64,000 nucleotides of DNA from contig NZ_FNRT01000002.1 of the NCBI RefSeq assembly GCF_900105585.1, forward strand, positions 1,984,001 to 2,048,000, in the 5' to 3' direction. Source of the DNA: Nocardioides exalbidus. GTDB taxonomy: Bacteria; Actinomycetota; Actinomycetes; Propionibacteriales; Nocardioidaceae. This document shows, piece after piece, positions 28,975 through 37,108 of this stretch. The notes beneath the pieces are model-generated. The model did not search any database, was not told where the DNA came from, and saw nothing but the letters and a program-made list of their open reading frames with translations. Numbering within the stretch: position 1 is the stretch's first letter; every line of letters begins with the position of its first letter. The translations under genes and the position numbers were made by a program.

Positions 28975-29664
28975 CTGGGAGCCGCCGACGACCCGAGCTG
29001 CTACAGCGCCCTCGTCAACGACTGGGTCTGCCTCGACTACGTCGCCGACCGCCAGCAGGAGATCCTCGACGCCACGGTCCAGCACATCGGCCTCACGGTG
29101 GTCTCGGTGCTGGTCGGGCTGGCGATCGCGTTCCCGCTCGCGCTGGCCGCCCGTCGGCTGCCGCGTCTCGAGTCGACGATCCTGGCGATCACGACCGGCA
29201 TCTACACCGTGCCCTCCCTCGCGCTCTTCCCGCTGCTGGTGCCCTTCACCGGGCTGACGGCGACGACCGTGGTCATCGGCCTCGCGCTCTACGCCCTCAC
29301 GATCCTGGTGCGCAGCCTCCTCGAGGGGCTGCGGTCGGTGCCCGACGAGGTGCGCGAGTCGGCGACCGGGCTCGGCTACAACCGCACCCAGCTGCTGCTC
29401 AGGGTCGAGCTGCCGCTCGCGCTGCCGGTCGTGATGGCCGGCCTCCGGGTCGCCACGGTCTCGACGGTGGCGCTGACGACGGTCGGCTCGCTGGTCGCCT
29501 ACGGCGGCCTCGGCAACCTCATCAAGGACGGCGTCCTCACCAACTTCCGCGCGGAGCTCTTCACGGCGTCGCTGCTGTGCGTGCTCCTCGCCGTCTTCCT
29601 CGACGTCGTGCTGGTGGTGGCGCAGCGGATGCTCACCCCGTGGACGAGGGGAGCACGGGCATGA
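28966..29664 (+). CDS. opuCB: Glycine betaine-type ABC transporter permease 1
   Basis: 232 residues with five to six membrane helices. The EAA-loop segment SVPDEVRESATGLGYNRTQLLLRVELPLALP is the binding-protein-dependent permease signature that contacts the ATPase, and VALTTVGSLVAYGGLGNLI is characteristic of OpuCB/OpuBB-type subunits. A GTG start with a leaderless promoter is used. The stop overlaps the next start (ATGA). Osmoprotectant import is the likely role; the exact substrate (glycine betaine, choline, carnitine) is not readable. Confidence 0.88.
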   Translation: MTLLGAADDPSCYSALVNDWVCLDYVADRQQEILDATVQHIGLTVVSVLVGLAIAFPLALAARRLPRLESTILAITTGIYTVPSLALFPLLVPFTGLTATTVVIGLALYALTILVRSLLEGLRSVPDEVRESATGLGYNRTQLLLRVELPLALPVVMAGLRVATVSTVALTTVGSLVAYGGLGNLIKDGVLTNFRAELFTASLLCVLLAVFLDVVLVVAQRMLTPWTRGARA

Positions 29665-30425
29665 GCGTCTTCAGCGACATGTGGGCCTACCTGTCCACCG
29701 GTGGCAACTGGAGCGGGAGCGACGGCATCGCGGCCCTGCTCGGCCAGCAGCTGCTCCTCACGCTGACCGCGCTGCTGATGGCGATGGTCGTCGGCCTGCC
29801 GATCGCGTTGTGGCTCGGCCACCTCGGCCGCGGCGGGTTCCTCGCCATCAACATCTCCAACGTCGGTCGCGCGATCCCGACGTTCGCCCTGCTGGCGCTC
29901 CTCGTCGTCGCACCGTGGCCGGGCGCCGCCACCCTCGGCCCCTACGGCCGCGCCGGCCTGGCCACCCTCATCGCGCTGACCCTCTTCGCCCTGCCGCCCA
30001 TCATCACCAACTCGTACGTCGCCATGCGCGAGGTCGCGCCGGAGGTCCGGGAGGCGGCCCGGGGGATGGGGATGACGGGGGTGCAGCAGTTCTTCCGGGT
30101 CGAGCTCCCGCTCGGGCTGCCGCTCGTCGTCTCGGGGCTCCGGCTCGCGCTGGTGCAGGTGTGGGCGACCGCGACGATCGCCGCGCTCGTCGCGGGTCCC
30201 GGACTCGGCCGCATCATCACCGACGGCTTCTTCCGCTCCAACTACGGCAAGGGCATCGCCGGGGCACTCGTCGTCGCTGCGGTGGCCCTGGTCCTCGAGC
30301 TGCTGGCGGCCCTGGTCCAGCGGGCGGTCGACACCACCCGGAGGGCTACCCCTACAGGTGGTCACACTGATGCGTTGTCGGTGACCGGGACTACCGTTGA
30401 CGAGCCCGCCGAATCCCTCGGCTGA
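29661..30425 (+). CDS. opuCD: Glycine betaine-type ABC transporter permease 2
   Basis: 254 residues and about six helices. EVAPEVREAARGMGMTGVQQ followed by VELPLGLPLVVSGLRLA is the EAA loop. ALVAGPGLGRIITDGF corresponds to the conserved GAGGLG-type segment of the family. The ATG overlaps the stop of the first permease by four bases. Having two different permeases with one ATPase and one lipoprotein matches the OpuC layout. Confidence 0.88.
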   Translation: MSVFSDMWAYLSTGGNWSGSDGIAALLGQQLLLTLTALLMAMVVGLPIALWLGHLGRGGFLAINISNVGRAIPTFALLALLVVAPWPGAATLGPYGRAGLATLIALTLFALPPIITNSYVAMREVAPEVREAARGMGMTGVQQFFRVELPLGLPLVVSGLRLALVQVWATATIAALVAGPGLGRIITDGFFRSNYGKGIAGALVVAAVALVLELLAALVQRAVDTTRRATPTGGHTDALSVTGTTVDEPAESLG

Positions 30426-30480
30426 GGACAGCACCTCCGGACACGCGCAGCCGCATGCTGCGGGACACAAAAGGAACACC

Positions 30481-31431
30481 ATGAAGATCGTTCGTCCACT
30501 CGCCGCGATGCTCGCCGCCACGGCGCTCGCGCTCACCGGTTGCGCCGGTGACGACCTCTCCAGTGACTCCGGCTCCGACGACTCGGGCTCGTCCGGCAGC
30601 GCCGACAAGGGCTCGCTGACCATCGCCGGCCAGAACTTCCCCGAGGCCACCCTCGTCGCGTCGATGTACGAGCAGCTCCTCGAGGACGCCGGCTACACCG
30701 TCGACACCAAGCTCGTCGACTCCCGCGACGCCTACATGCCCACCTTCCCGGGCGACGTCGACATCGTCCCCGAGTACGTCGGCGGCATCGTCAACTTCCT
30801 CAACACCCAGGCCAACGGCGACTCCGCGAAGCCGTTCGAGGCCGGTGACGGCCAGCAGCTCGCCGACGACGGCGCCACCCTCCTCGAGGACGCCGGGATC
30901 GAGCTGCTCGACATCTCCCCGGCCACCGACACCAACGCCTTCTTCGTCACCCAGGACTACTCCGACGCGGAGGGCGTGACCACGCTGTCCGACCTCGAGG
31001 GCAAGAGCGTCGTGCTCGCCGCGGCGCCCGACTGCGAGGGTCGGCTCGACTGCGAGGGCGGCCTGTCCGACGACTACGGCATCGACGTCACCAAGGTGCT
31101 CGAGCTCGGCTACGCGTCGGCCCAGACCTACAAGTCCGTGCTCGACGGCGAGTCGCAGCTCGGCGAGACCTCGACCACCGACGGCACGCTGGAGTCCCAG
31201 GGCCTCGTCGTGCTCGAGGACGACAAGGAGATCCAACCGGCGCAGAACCTCGTGCCCGCCGTCTCCGCCGACTTCCTCGCCGAGCACCCCGACGTGGCCG
31301 ACATCCTCAACCCGCTGATGGCCGCGCTCACCACGGAGAACCTCACCGAGATGAACGGCCAGATGGCCGTCGACCGCGCCAAGCCCGAGGACGTCGCCAA
31401 CGACTTCCTCACCTCGCAGGGCCTCCTGTAG
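30481..31431 (+). CDS. opuCC: Glycine betaine-type ABC transporter substrate-binding lipoprotein
   Basis: 316 residues. The signal peptide has lipobox LTGC with Cys21 as lipidation site, then a Ser/Asp/Gly-rich spacer. The OpuAC domain starts at GSLTIAGQNFPEATLVASMY and includes VDSRDAYMPTFPGDVDIVPEYVGG. It should capture the osmoprotectant outside the membrane and deliver it to the permeases. AAAGGA lies 6 nt before the ATG. The gene ends at a strong terminator. In-frame sequence before the ATG is not typical of the family and is excluded. Confidence 0.9.
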   Translation: MKIVRPLAAMLAATALALTGCAGDDLSSDSGSDDSGSSGSADKGSLTIAGQNFPEATLVASMYEQLLEDAGYTVDTKLVDSRDAYMPTFPGDVDIVPEYVGGIVNFLNTQANGDSAKPFEAGDGQQLADDGATLLEDAGIELLDISPATDTNAFFVTQDYSDAEGVTTLSDLEGKSVVLAAAPDCEGRLDCEGGLSDDYGIDVTKVLELGYASAQTYKSVLDGESQLGETSTTDGTLESQGLVVLEDDKEIQPAQNLVPAVSADFLAEHPDVADILNPLMAALTTENLTEMNGQMAVDRAKPEDVANDFLTSQGLL

Positions 31432-31440
31432 CGAACGAGG

Positions 31441-31481
31441 AAGGGGCGCTGCCCACGGTCGGACCGTGGGCAGCGCCCCTT
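31441..31481. terminator. Bidirectional terminator hairpin, 19-bp stem
   Basis: AAGGGGCGCTGCCCACGGT and its exact complement surround a 3-nt loop (CGG). The ends give A and T pairs (AAGGGG/CCCCTT). It lies between the convergent opuCC and glycosyltransferase genes. Confidence 0.75.
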
Positions 31482-31494
31482 CGTCATGCCGGGG

Positions 31495-32604
31495 TCAGAC
31501 CTCGTGCTCCCGCAGGACCAGCGCGGCCGGGTCCACGGTCGCCTCGTCGAGCACCGCGTGCGGGACCGAGAGCCGCCAGGCACCGGTCGCCACGTCCTGC
31601 ACGCGGGGCGCGGGTCCGTCGAGCCCGGCCACCCACTCCATCAGGGCGGTGACGTCGGCGCGGCGGTCCTCGGCGACCAGCCACCCGGCCAGCCGGTGGA
31701 CCGGCGGCAGTCCGCTCTCGAGGAGACCGCGCGGTCCCCAGAGCTCGAGCACGCCCGACCGGAGCAGCCGCCACCACTCCGGCGAGCAGCCAGGGACCAG
31801 CAGGAAGTAGCGCCAGAGGTCACCGGCCAGCACGCGGTCGACGAAGACCTGCTCGACCTCGGCCGAGCCGTGCGTGCGCACCGACGCGAGCGACGTCCGC
31901 TTGGTCTCCCAGCGGTCGGCGAGGTCCTGGACCGACGACGCGCGGGTCTGGGTGATCGAGCCCTCGCGGATCCGCCAGCGGTAGACGACCTCGTCGAGCA
32001 CGTCGAACGACCCGTCGAGGAAGGACCGCGTCGTCGTCGGCTGGTCCTCGTAGCGGGTCCCCTCGGGCCACGACAGATCGGCGGCGTCCCAGAAGGACCG
32101 GCGCCAGACCTTGTTCCACGCGAAGACGTCGCCGAGGATCTCGGGCCGCTCCTCGATCCGCGCCCCGCGCAACGGCCGGTGCAGCCGGCGCATCCACGGC
32201 GGCTCGACCATCCCGTCGGCCTCCCAGCGCACGATCGAGCCTGTGGCGAAGTCGGAGCCCGACTGACGGAGGGCGCCCACGAGGTCGGCGTACGCCGTCG
32301 GGGGGAGGACGTCGTCGGAGTCGAGGAACGCCAGGTAGTCGCCGCGCACGTGCTGCGTGCCGAGGTTGCGGGCCGCGCCGAGCCCGCCGTTGACCGAATG
32401 GACGACGCTGATCCGGGTGTCACGACGGGCCCAGCCGTCGGCGATCTCACCGGTCCGGTCGGTCGCCCCGTCGTCGACGATGACGGCCTCCCACCGCTGG
32501 TGGGTCTGGGCCAGCAGGGACCGGACGCACTCGTCGAGGTAGTCCTCCACGCCCCATGCCGGGATGACGACGCCGAGGAGGGGCGCACGGGAGAACAGCC
32601 GCAT
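31495..32604 (-). CDS. Family 2 glycosyltransferase
   Basis: 369 residues. GT-A fold start LLGVVIPAWGVEDYLDECVRSLLAQ, nucleotide-binding VIVDDGATDRTGEIADGWA, and DxD-type LAFLDSDDVLPPTAY near residue 96. The C-terminal half (from about 215) is an extra helical part rich in Trp and Arg. CDP- or UDP-sugar dependent transfer to a wall polymer or glycolipid is likely; the acceptor is unknown. The leaderless -10 TAGTCT lies 8 nt before the ATG. A sulfotransferase and a second glycosyltransferase are encoded divergently. Confidence 0.87.
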   Translation of the reverse strand: MRLFSRAPLLGVVIPAWGVEDYLDECVRSLLAQTHQRWEAVIVDDGATDRTGEIADGWARRDTRISVVHSVNGGLGAARNLGTQHVRGDYLAFLDSDDVLPPTAYADLVGALRQSGSDFATGSIVRWEADGMVEPPWMRRLHRPLRGARIEERPEILGDVFAWNKVWRRSFWDAADLSWPEGTRYEDQPTTTRSFLDGSFDVLDEVVYRWRIREGSITQTRASSVQDLADRWETKRTSLASVRTHGSAEVEQVFVDRVLAGDLWRYFLLVPGCSPEWWRLLRSGVLELWGPRGLLESGLPPVHRLAGWLVAEDRRADVTALMEWVAGLDGPAPRVQDVATGAWRLSVPHAVLDEATVDPAALVLREHEV

Positions 32605-32612
32605 GAGTGCGG

Positions 32613-32632
32613 AGACTAACCGCCGGTAGGCT
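32613..32632. promoter_or_regulatory. Divergent leaderless promoter pair
   Basis: Minus-strand TAGTCT (32613-32618) lies 8 nt before the glycosyltransferase ATG. Plus-strand TAGGCT (32627-32632) lies 7 nt before the sulfotransferase GTG. The two start codons are 35 bp apart. Confidence 0.5.
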
Positions 32633-32639
32633 CACCGCC

Positions 32640-33743
32640 GTGACCGAGCAGCCCAGAGCGATCGACGAGATGAACCCCGACGGCGTCCCCCGGAAGGTCC
32701 TCTTCGTCGCCGGCGCCGGCAGGAGCGGCACGAGCACGCTCGCCGGCATCGTCTCCAGGCTCGGCATGCACGTGCCGCTCCCCGAGGTCCCGCCGGACGA
32801 CTCCAACCCCCGCGGCTTCAGCGAGCCGCAGTGGGTCGTCGACGTCCACGACGAGTGGCTCGCCGAGTCGCTCGTGCAGGTCAGCGACTCGCGACCGGAG
32901 GCGTGGTTCGAGACCGGTCGGATCAGCAGCCGCGAGCCGGCCCGGGTCCGGGTCAGCGAGTGGCTCGAGCCGCACTTCGCCGAGCACCCGGAGCTCGTCG
33001 TGAAGGACCCACGGCTGAGCTGGTTCCTCGGCCTGTGGCGGGTCGCCGCGATCCGCACCGGTGCGACGCCCGTCTTCGCCACGATGCTGCGGGCGCCCGC
33101 GGAGGTCGTCGGCTCCAAGCAGAAGTACTACGCCAACAAGCTCGGCTCGGCCCACCTCGCGGCGAGCTGGGTCAACATGCTCCTCCACACCGAGCGCGCC
33201 ACCCGGCAGGCCGAGGGCGACGGCGGTCGCGTCTTCGTCCGCTACGAGGACCTCCTCACCGACTGGGTGAGGACCACGACGGCCCTCGGGCACGCGCTCG
33301 ACCTGCAGACGATCATCCACACGCGCAGCGACCAGATCCGCGAGGTCCACCGCTTCATCGACCCGAACCTGCGCCGGGTGACGTCCACGCTGGACGACCT
33401 CGCCCTCCCGAGGCGCCTCCACGACCTCACCGGCCAGACGTGGGAGGAGCTCAACCGGCTCGCCGACGAGGGCGGCGACACCACCGAGCGGCAGGCGACC
33501 TTCGACCAGCTCCGTGAGGAGTACGTCGACCTCTACGAGGAGGCCGCGGCCATCAGTCGCTCCTCCGCCGAGCACGCGCGCCACCAGGCCCGGCGTCGTG
33601 CGCTGGCCGAGGCCGCCGCCCAGGGGGAACCGGCCCGGTCGCTCGCCGACCGCGTGCCCCACGACGTACGAGCCGCGATCCCGCCGTCGGTGCGGCGCGG
33701 GGTGCGCAAGGCGCTCGGCCGCGAGCGGGACGACCAGCCGTGA
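32640..33743 (+). CDS. Sulfotransferase family protein
   Basis: 367 residues. VLFVAGAGRSGTSTLAGIVSRLG near residue 18 is the 5'-phosphosulfate binding loop. ATMLRAPAEVVGSKQKYY near 145 is in place of the 3'-phosphate motif (R and S present). The C-terminal 80 residues are a charged helix (EHARHQARRRALAEAA) that sulfotransferases usually lack. A sulfated surface glycan is a reasonable guess, since a glycosyltransferase gene overlaps its stop by four bases. The GTG start fits the leaderless promoter; an upstream ATG at 32607 lies inside the divergent promoter. Confidence 0.83.
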   Translation: MTEQPRAIDEMNPDGVPRKVLFVAGAGRSGTSTLAGIVSRLGMHVPLPEVPPDDSNPRGFSEPQWVVDVHDEWLAESLVQVSDSRPEAWFETGRISSREPARVRVSEWLEPHFAEHPELVVKDPRLSWFLGLWRVAAIRTGATPVFATMLRAPAEVVGSKQKYYANKLGSAHLAASWVNMLLHTERATRQAEGDGGRVFVRYEDLLTDWVRTTTALGHALDLQTIIHTRSDQIREVHRFIDPNLRRVTSTLDDLALPRRLHDLTGQTWEELNRLADEGGDTTERQATFDQLREEYVDLYEEAAAISRSSAEHARHQARRRALAEAAAQGEPARSLADRVPHDVRAAIPPSVRRGVRKALGRERDDQP

Positions 33744-34690
33744 CGATCCCGATCGGCTCCGGCCACGGGCTGACGAACCTCGAGGGCCACACGGACTTCG
33801 ACATCGTCTGGCCGTGGAACCAGCCCGGCGGGCTGCGTCGCGGATCGACCGCCGTGCTCCGGGTGAAGAACGAGGCGCCCGGCCTGCGGTTCGTCCTCCC
33901 GCCGCTGCTGCGCGCCTGCGACCACGTGCTGCTGGTCGACAACGGGTCCGACGACGGCACCGGCGAGGAGGCGCTCCGGGTGGCCGCCGAGCACGGCCTG
34001 TCGGAGAAGTTCACGCTGGAGGAGTACCCCTTCCAGGTCGCCCGCGCCGGCGCGGAGCACCTCGCGGTCAACGAGCGCTCGGTCCACTCCCTGGCGTACT
34101 TCTACAACTGGTGCTTCTCCCACGTCCGCACCCGCTACTCGTGGAAGTGGGACGGCGACATGGTGCTCACCACCGAGGGCGAGGTGTCGATGTCCGACCT
34201 GTCGTGGCAGGTCGGGATGGCCGAGGCGGTCATCCGCTTCCCGCGCCACGGGCTCTACATCGAGTCCGACCGGAAGGCCTACCTCGACCTCGGCCTGCGC
34301 AACATCGAGGAGTGGGGCTTCCCGATGAGCCCCGACTACGTCTACACGAAGGCGCCGGAGTGGGAGATCCGCACGACGCCCGACCGGATCGAGATGTTCG
34401 CCCTGCCGCAGGGCCTCTGCGTCGAGCTCAAGTGGCTCGACGGTGACGAGTTCGCCCACTGGACCAACCCGGAGTCGTTCGCGACCTCCATCCGCAACCG
34501 GCGCAAGCGGCGCGAGTGGCTGGTCTGGAACGCGCTGCACGACGGTGAGGTGCCCGAGGGCGTCGTCGGGATCGAGTCGCCGGACGGCGTCCACGTCGTC
34601 GACCACGTGACCCACACCTGGCTGCCGCGCGCGCCGAGGCCGTTCGTCGTCGACGACCCCGACCACGCGAAGCTGCACCTGCGCGCCTGA
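33740..34690 (+). CDS. Glycosyltransferase family 2-like protein
   Basis: 316 residues. GSTAVLRVKNEAPGLRFVLP and CDHVLLVDNGSDDGTGEEAL form the nucleotide-binding start, and SWKWDGDMVLTTEGE near residue 135 carries a DxD-like DGD. The fold looks like the RfaE/KdtX-like GT2 group that opens with a variable N-terminus. It is coupled to the sulfotransferase by a GTGA overlap, so both probably modify the same surface polymer. The target is unknown. Confidence 0.78.
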   Translation: MTIPIGSGHGLTNLEGHTDFDIVWPWNQPGGLRRGSTAVLRVKNEAPGLRFVLPPLLRACDHVLLVDNGSDDGTGEEALRVAAEHGLSEKFTLEEYPFQVARAGAEHLAVNERSVHSLAYFYNWCFSHVRTRYSWKWDGDMVLTTEGEVSMSDLSWQVGMAEAVIRFPRHGLYIESDRKAYLDLGLRNIEEWGFPMSPDYVYTKAPEWEIRTTPDRIEMFALPQGLCVELKWLDGDEFAHWTNPESFATSIRNRRKRREWLVWNALHDGEVPEGVVGIESPDGVHVVDHVTHTWLPRAPRPFVVDDPDHAKLHLRA

Positions 34691-34763
34691 GGGTCCACCG
34701 GGCGGCTCCGGAGTCCGTACGCCGTCGAGTGGCATGCGTCACGTCGTCGTCCCGTTCCTCCGC

Positions 34764-34790
34764 GGAATCCGCGGGCGTAGGCTCGTGGTT
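34764..34790 (+). promoter_or_regulatory. SigR/SigH-like promoter before the panCD-nad operon
   Basis: GGAAT (34764-34768), 19 nt, then GTT (34788-34790). A TAGGCT hexamer lies inside the spacer, so a housekeeping promoter may overlap it. The start codon is 48 nt downstream. Confidence 0.4.
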
Positions 34791-34838
34791 GATCGCAGTA
34801 GATCGGTACCCGCGAGGGACTGAAACGAAGAGGTCGAC

Positions 34839-35756
34839 ATGACGAAGTCCGTTGATGGGTTCCGCATCGGCGTCGTGGGCGCAGGCCGCGTCGGCGCCGT
34901 CCTGGCGGCCGCGTTCCGCGCCGCCGGCCACGAGGTCGTCGCCGCCGCCGGCGAGTCCGACGCCTCCCGCCGCCGCATCGACGCGCTGCTTCCCGGGGTC
35001 GAGGTCGCCAAGCCGACCGACGTCGCCCGCGCGAGCGACCTCCTCCTGCTCACCGTCCCTGACGACATGCTGTCCAACGTCGTCACCGTGCTCAGCGACA
35101 GCGGCGCGATCCGCGCCGGACAGGTCGTCGTGCACACCAGCGGCCGCCACGGCCTCGCCGTGCTCGAGCCCGCGCGCCGCGTCGGCGCCCGCACGATCGC
35201 GATGCACCCGGCGATGACCTTCACCGGCACCGACGTCGACCTGCCGCGCCTCGCGGGCTGCGTCTTCGGCACGACCGCCGACGAGGCCGACCGCGAGCTC
35301 ACCGAGTCGCTGGTCGCCGACCTCGGTGGCCGCCCGATGTGGGTGCCGGAGGACCGCCGCACGCTCTACCACGCGGGTCTCGCCCACGGTGCCAACCACC
35401 TCGTCACCCTGGTCGCCGAGGCGATGGAGATCCTGTCCGCCGCCGGCGCCGACGACCCGGCCGCCACCCTGCGCCCGCTGCTCAACGCCGCCCTCGACAA
35501 CGCCCTCGACCACGGTGACGCGGCCCTCACCGGGCCGATCGTCCGTGGCGACGTCGAGACCGTCCGGGCCCACGTCACCGACCTGGTCGCCAACGCGCCC
35601 CAGACGCTGCCGTCCTACCTCGCGATGGCCCACGCCACCCTCGGCCGTGCCGTCACCGACGGCCGCCTGCTGCCGATCCGCGCGACCGCGATCCTCCGCG
35701 TGCTCGACGCCGCCGAGGCGGGCGTGCGCACCGGCAAGGACGACGTACGTCGATGA
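34839..35756 (+). CDS. Rossmann-like and DUF2520 domain protein
   Basis: 305 residues. The N-terminal NAD(P)-binding fold opens with [20 protein letters not shown]; the C-terminal helical DUF2520 part follows ([20 protein letters not shown]). The architecture resembles F420-dependent or ketopantoate-reductase-like oxidoreductases, but the activity is unknown. It precedes panC in many actinobacteria (Rv3603c) and here overlaps panC by four bases (ATGA), which suggests a link to pantothenate synthesis such as ketopantoate reduction. GAAGAGG lies 7 nt before the ATG. Confidence 0.87.
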   Translation: MTKSVDGFRIGVVGAGRVGAVLAAAFRAAGHEVVAAAGESDASRRRIDALLPGVEVAKPTDVARASDLLLLTVPDDMLSNVVTVLSDSGAIRAGQVVVHTSGRHGLAVLEPARRVGARTIAMHPAMTFTGTDVDLPRLAGCVFGTTADEADRELTESLVADLGGRPMWVPEDRRTLYHAGLAHGANHLVTLVAEAMEILSAAGADDPAATLRPLLNAALDNALDHGDAALTGPIVRGDVETVRAHVTDLVANAPQTLPSYLAMAHATLGRAVTDGRLLPIRATAILRVLDAAEAGVRTGKDDVRR

Positions 35757-36670
35757 CGACCCCTCCGGTCCTCGCGAGCACCCGCGAGGAGCTGGCAGCC
35801 CTGCTCGCCGAGGCCCGTCGGTCCGGCGAGCGGGTGGCCTTCGTCCCGACCATGGGCGCCCTCCACGAGGGCCACGCCAGCCTGATGCGCACCGCCCGCG
35901 AGGCGACCGACGGGCCGGTCGTGGTCAGCATCTTCGTCAACCCGATGCAGTTCGCCCCGACCGAGGACCTCGACCGTTACCCGCGCACCCTCGACGCCGA
36001 CCTCGAGGTCTGTGCCGCCGAGGGCGTCGACGTGGTCTTCGCGCCGAGCGTGGAGGAGATGTATCCCGGCGGCTTCAGCCACGACTCCGTCCACGACGGC
36101 GTCACCGTCGCGCCTGGCCGGCTCGCCACGATCCTGGACGGCGCCTCGCGCCCGGGCCACTTCGACGGCGTGCTCACCGTCGTCGCGAAGCTCTTCGGCC
36201 TGGTCCGCCCCGACGTCGCGGTCTTCGGGCAGAAGGACTACCAGCAGCTCGCCCTGATCCGCCTGATGGTGCGCGACCTCTGCCTGGGCATCGAGGTCGT
36301 CGGCGGCGAGACCGTCCGGGAGCCCGACGGGCTCGCGCTCTCCAGCCGCAACCGCTACCTCGACCCCGACCAGCGGCAGGCCGCGGCGGCCCTCAGCCGG
36401 GCGCTGCGTGCGGCGCAGGACCGGGCGCCGTACGGCGTACCCGCCGCACGCTGGGCCGCGATGGCGGTGCTCAAGGCGGAGACGGGTCTCGAGCTCGACT
36501 ACCTCGCCCTCACCGACGTCGACCTCGGCGAGGCGCCGGAGGTCGGCGAGGGCCGCATCCTCGTCGCCGCCCGGGTCGGCACCACGAGGCTCATCGACAA
36601 CATGGCGATCACGTTCGACCGGATCGCCGCCCCGGCGGGGACCGCAGCCGCGGCCTCGACCACCCACTGA
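35753..36670 (+). CDS. panC: Pantothenate synthetase (pantoate-beta-alanine ligase)
   Basis: 305 residues. ATP-binding HIGH-like segment [16 protein letters not shown] near residue 25; [40 protein letters not shown]; and [10 protein letters not shown] in place of KMSKS. It joins pantoate and beta-alanine with ATP. It is translationally coupled to the DUF2520 gene, and panD follows after 12 bp with AGGAGGAA as ribosome binding site. Confidence 0.96.
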   Translation: MTTPPVLASTREELAALLAEARRSGERVAFVPTMGALHEGHASLMRTAREATDGPVVVSIFVNPMQFAPTEDLDRYPRTLDADLEVCAAEGVDVVFAPSVEEMYPGGFSHDSVHDGVTVAPGRLATILDGASRPGHFDGVLTVVAKLFGLVRPDVAVFGQKDYQQLALIRLMVRDLCLGIEVVGGETVREPDGLALSSRNRYLDPDQRQAAAALSRALRAAQDRAPYGVPAARWAAMAVLKAETGLELDYLALTDVDLGEAPEVGEGRILVAARVGTTRLIDNMAITFDRIAAPAGTAAAASTTH

Positions 36671-36682
36671 GGAGGAACGCCC

Positions 36683-37099
36683 ATGCTCCGCACCATGATG
36701 AAGTCCAAGATCCACCGCGCCACCGTCACCCAGGCCGACCTGCACTACGTCGGCTCGGTGACCGTCGACGAGGACCTCCTCGACGCCGCCGACCTGCTCG
36801 CCGGCGAGCTCGTGCACATCGTCGACGTCACCAACGGCGCCCGCCTCGAGACCTACACCATCGCCGGCGAGCGCGGTTCCGGCGTGATCGGCATCAACGG
36901 CGCGGCCGCCCGCCTCGTGCACCCCGGCGACGTCGTGATCCTCATCGGCTACGGCCAGATGGAGACGGCCGAGGCGAAGGAGCACCAGCCCCACGTCGTC
37001 TTCGTCGACGCCGACAACAAGATCATGGGCACGGGCTTCGACCCCGCCGAGACGTTCGGGGACCCGTCGCTGTCCCGGGGCGACCTCGTCACTCGATAG
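36683..37099 (+). CDS. panD: Aspartate 1-decarboxylase
   Basis: 138 residues. The self-cleavage site Gly24-Ser25 is visible in [13 protein letters not shown]; cleavage gives the pyruvoyl cofactor on the alpha chain. [17 protein letters not shown] and [10 protein letters not shown] are conserved in the family. It makes beta-alanine from aspartate for PanC. The protein may begin at Met5 or Met6 ([17 protein letters not shown]) rather than at the first ATG. The strong ribosome binding site GAGGAA sits 6-10 nt upstream. Confidence 0.95.
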   Translation: MLRTMMKSKIHRATVTQADLHYVGSVTVDEDLLDAADLLAGELVHIVDVTNGARLETYTIAGERGSGVIGINGAAARLVHPGDVVILIGYGQMETAEAKEHQPHVVFVDADNKIMGTGFDPAETFGDPSLSRGDLVTR

Positions 37100-37102
37100 C
37101 CT
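37097..37102 (+). promoter_or_regulatory. Internal -10 box TAGCCT of nadB
   Basis: It overlaps the panD stop codon and ends 6 nt before the nadB ATG, so nadB can start a leaderless transcript independent of panD. Confidence 0.45.
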
Positions 37103-37108
37103 GCACGG

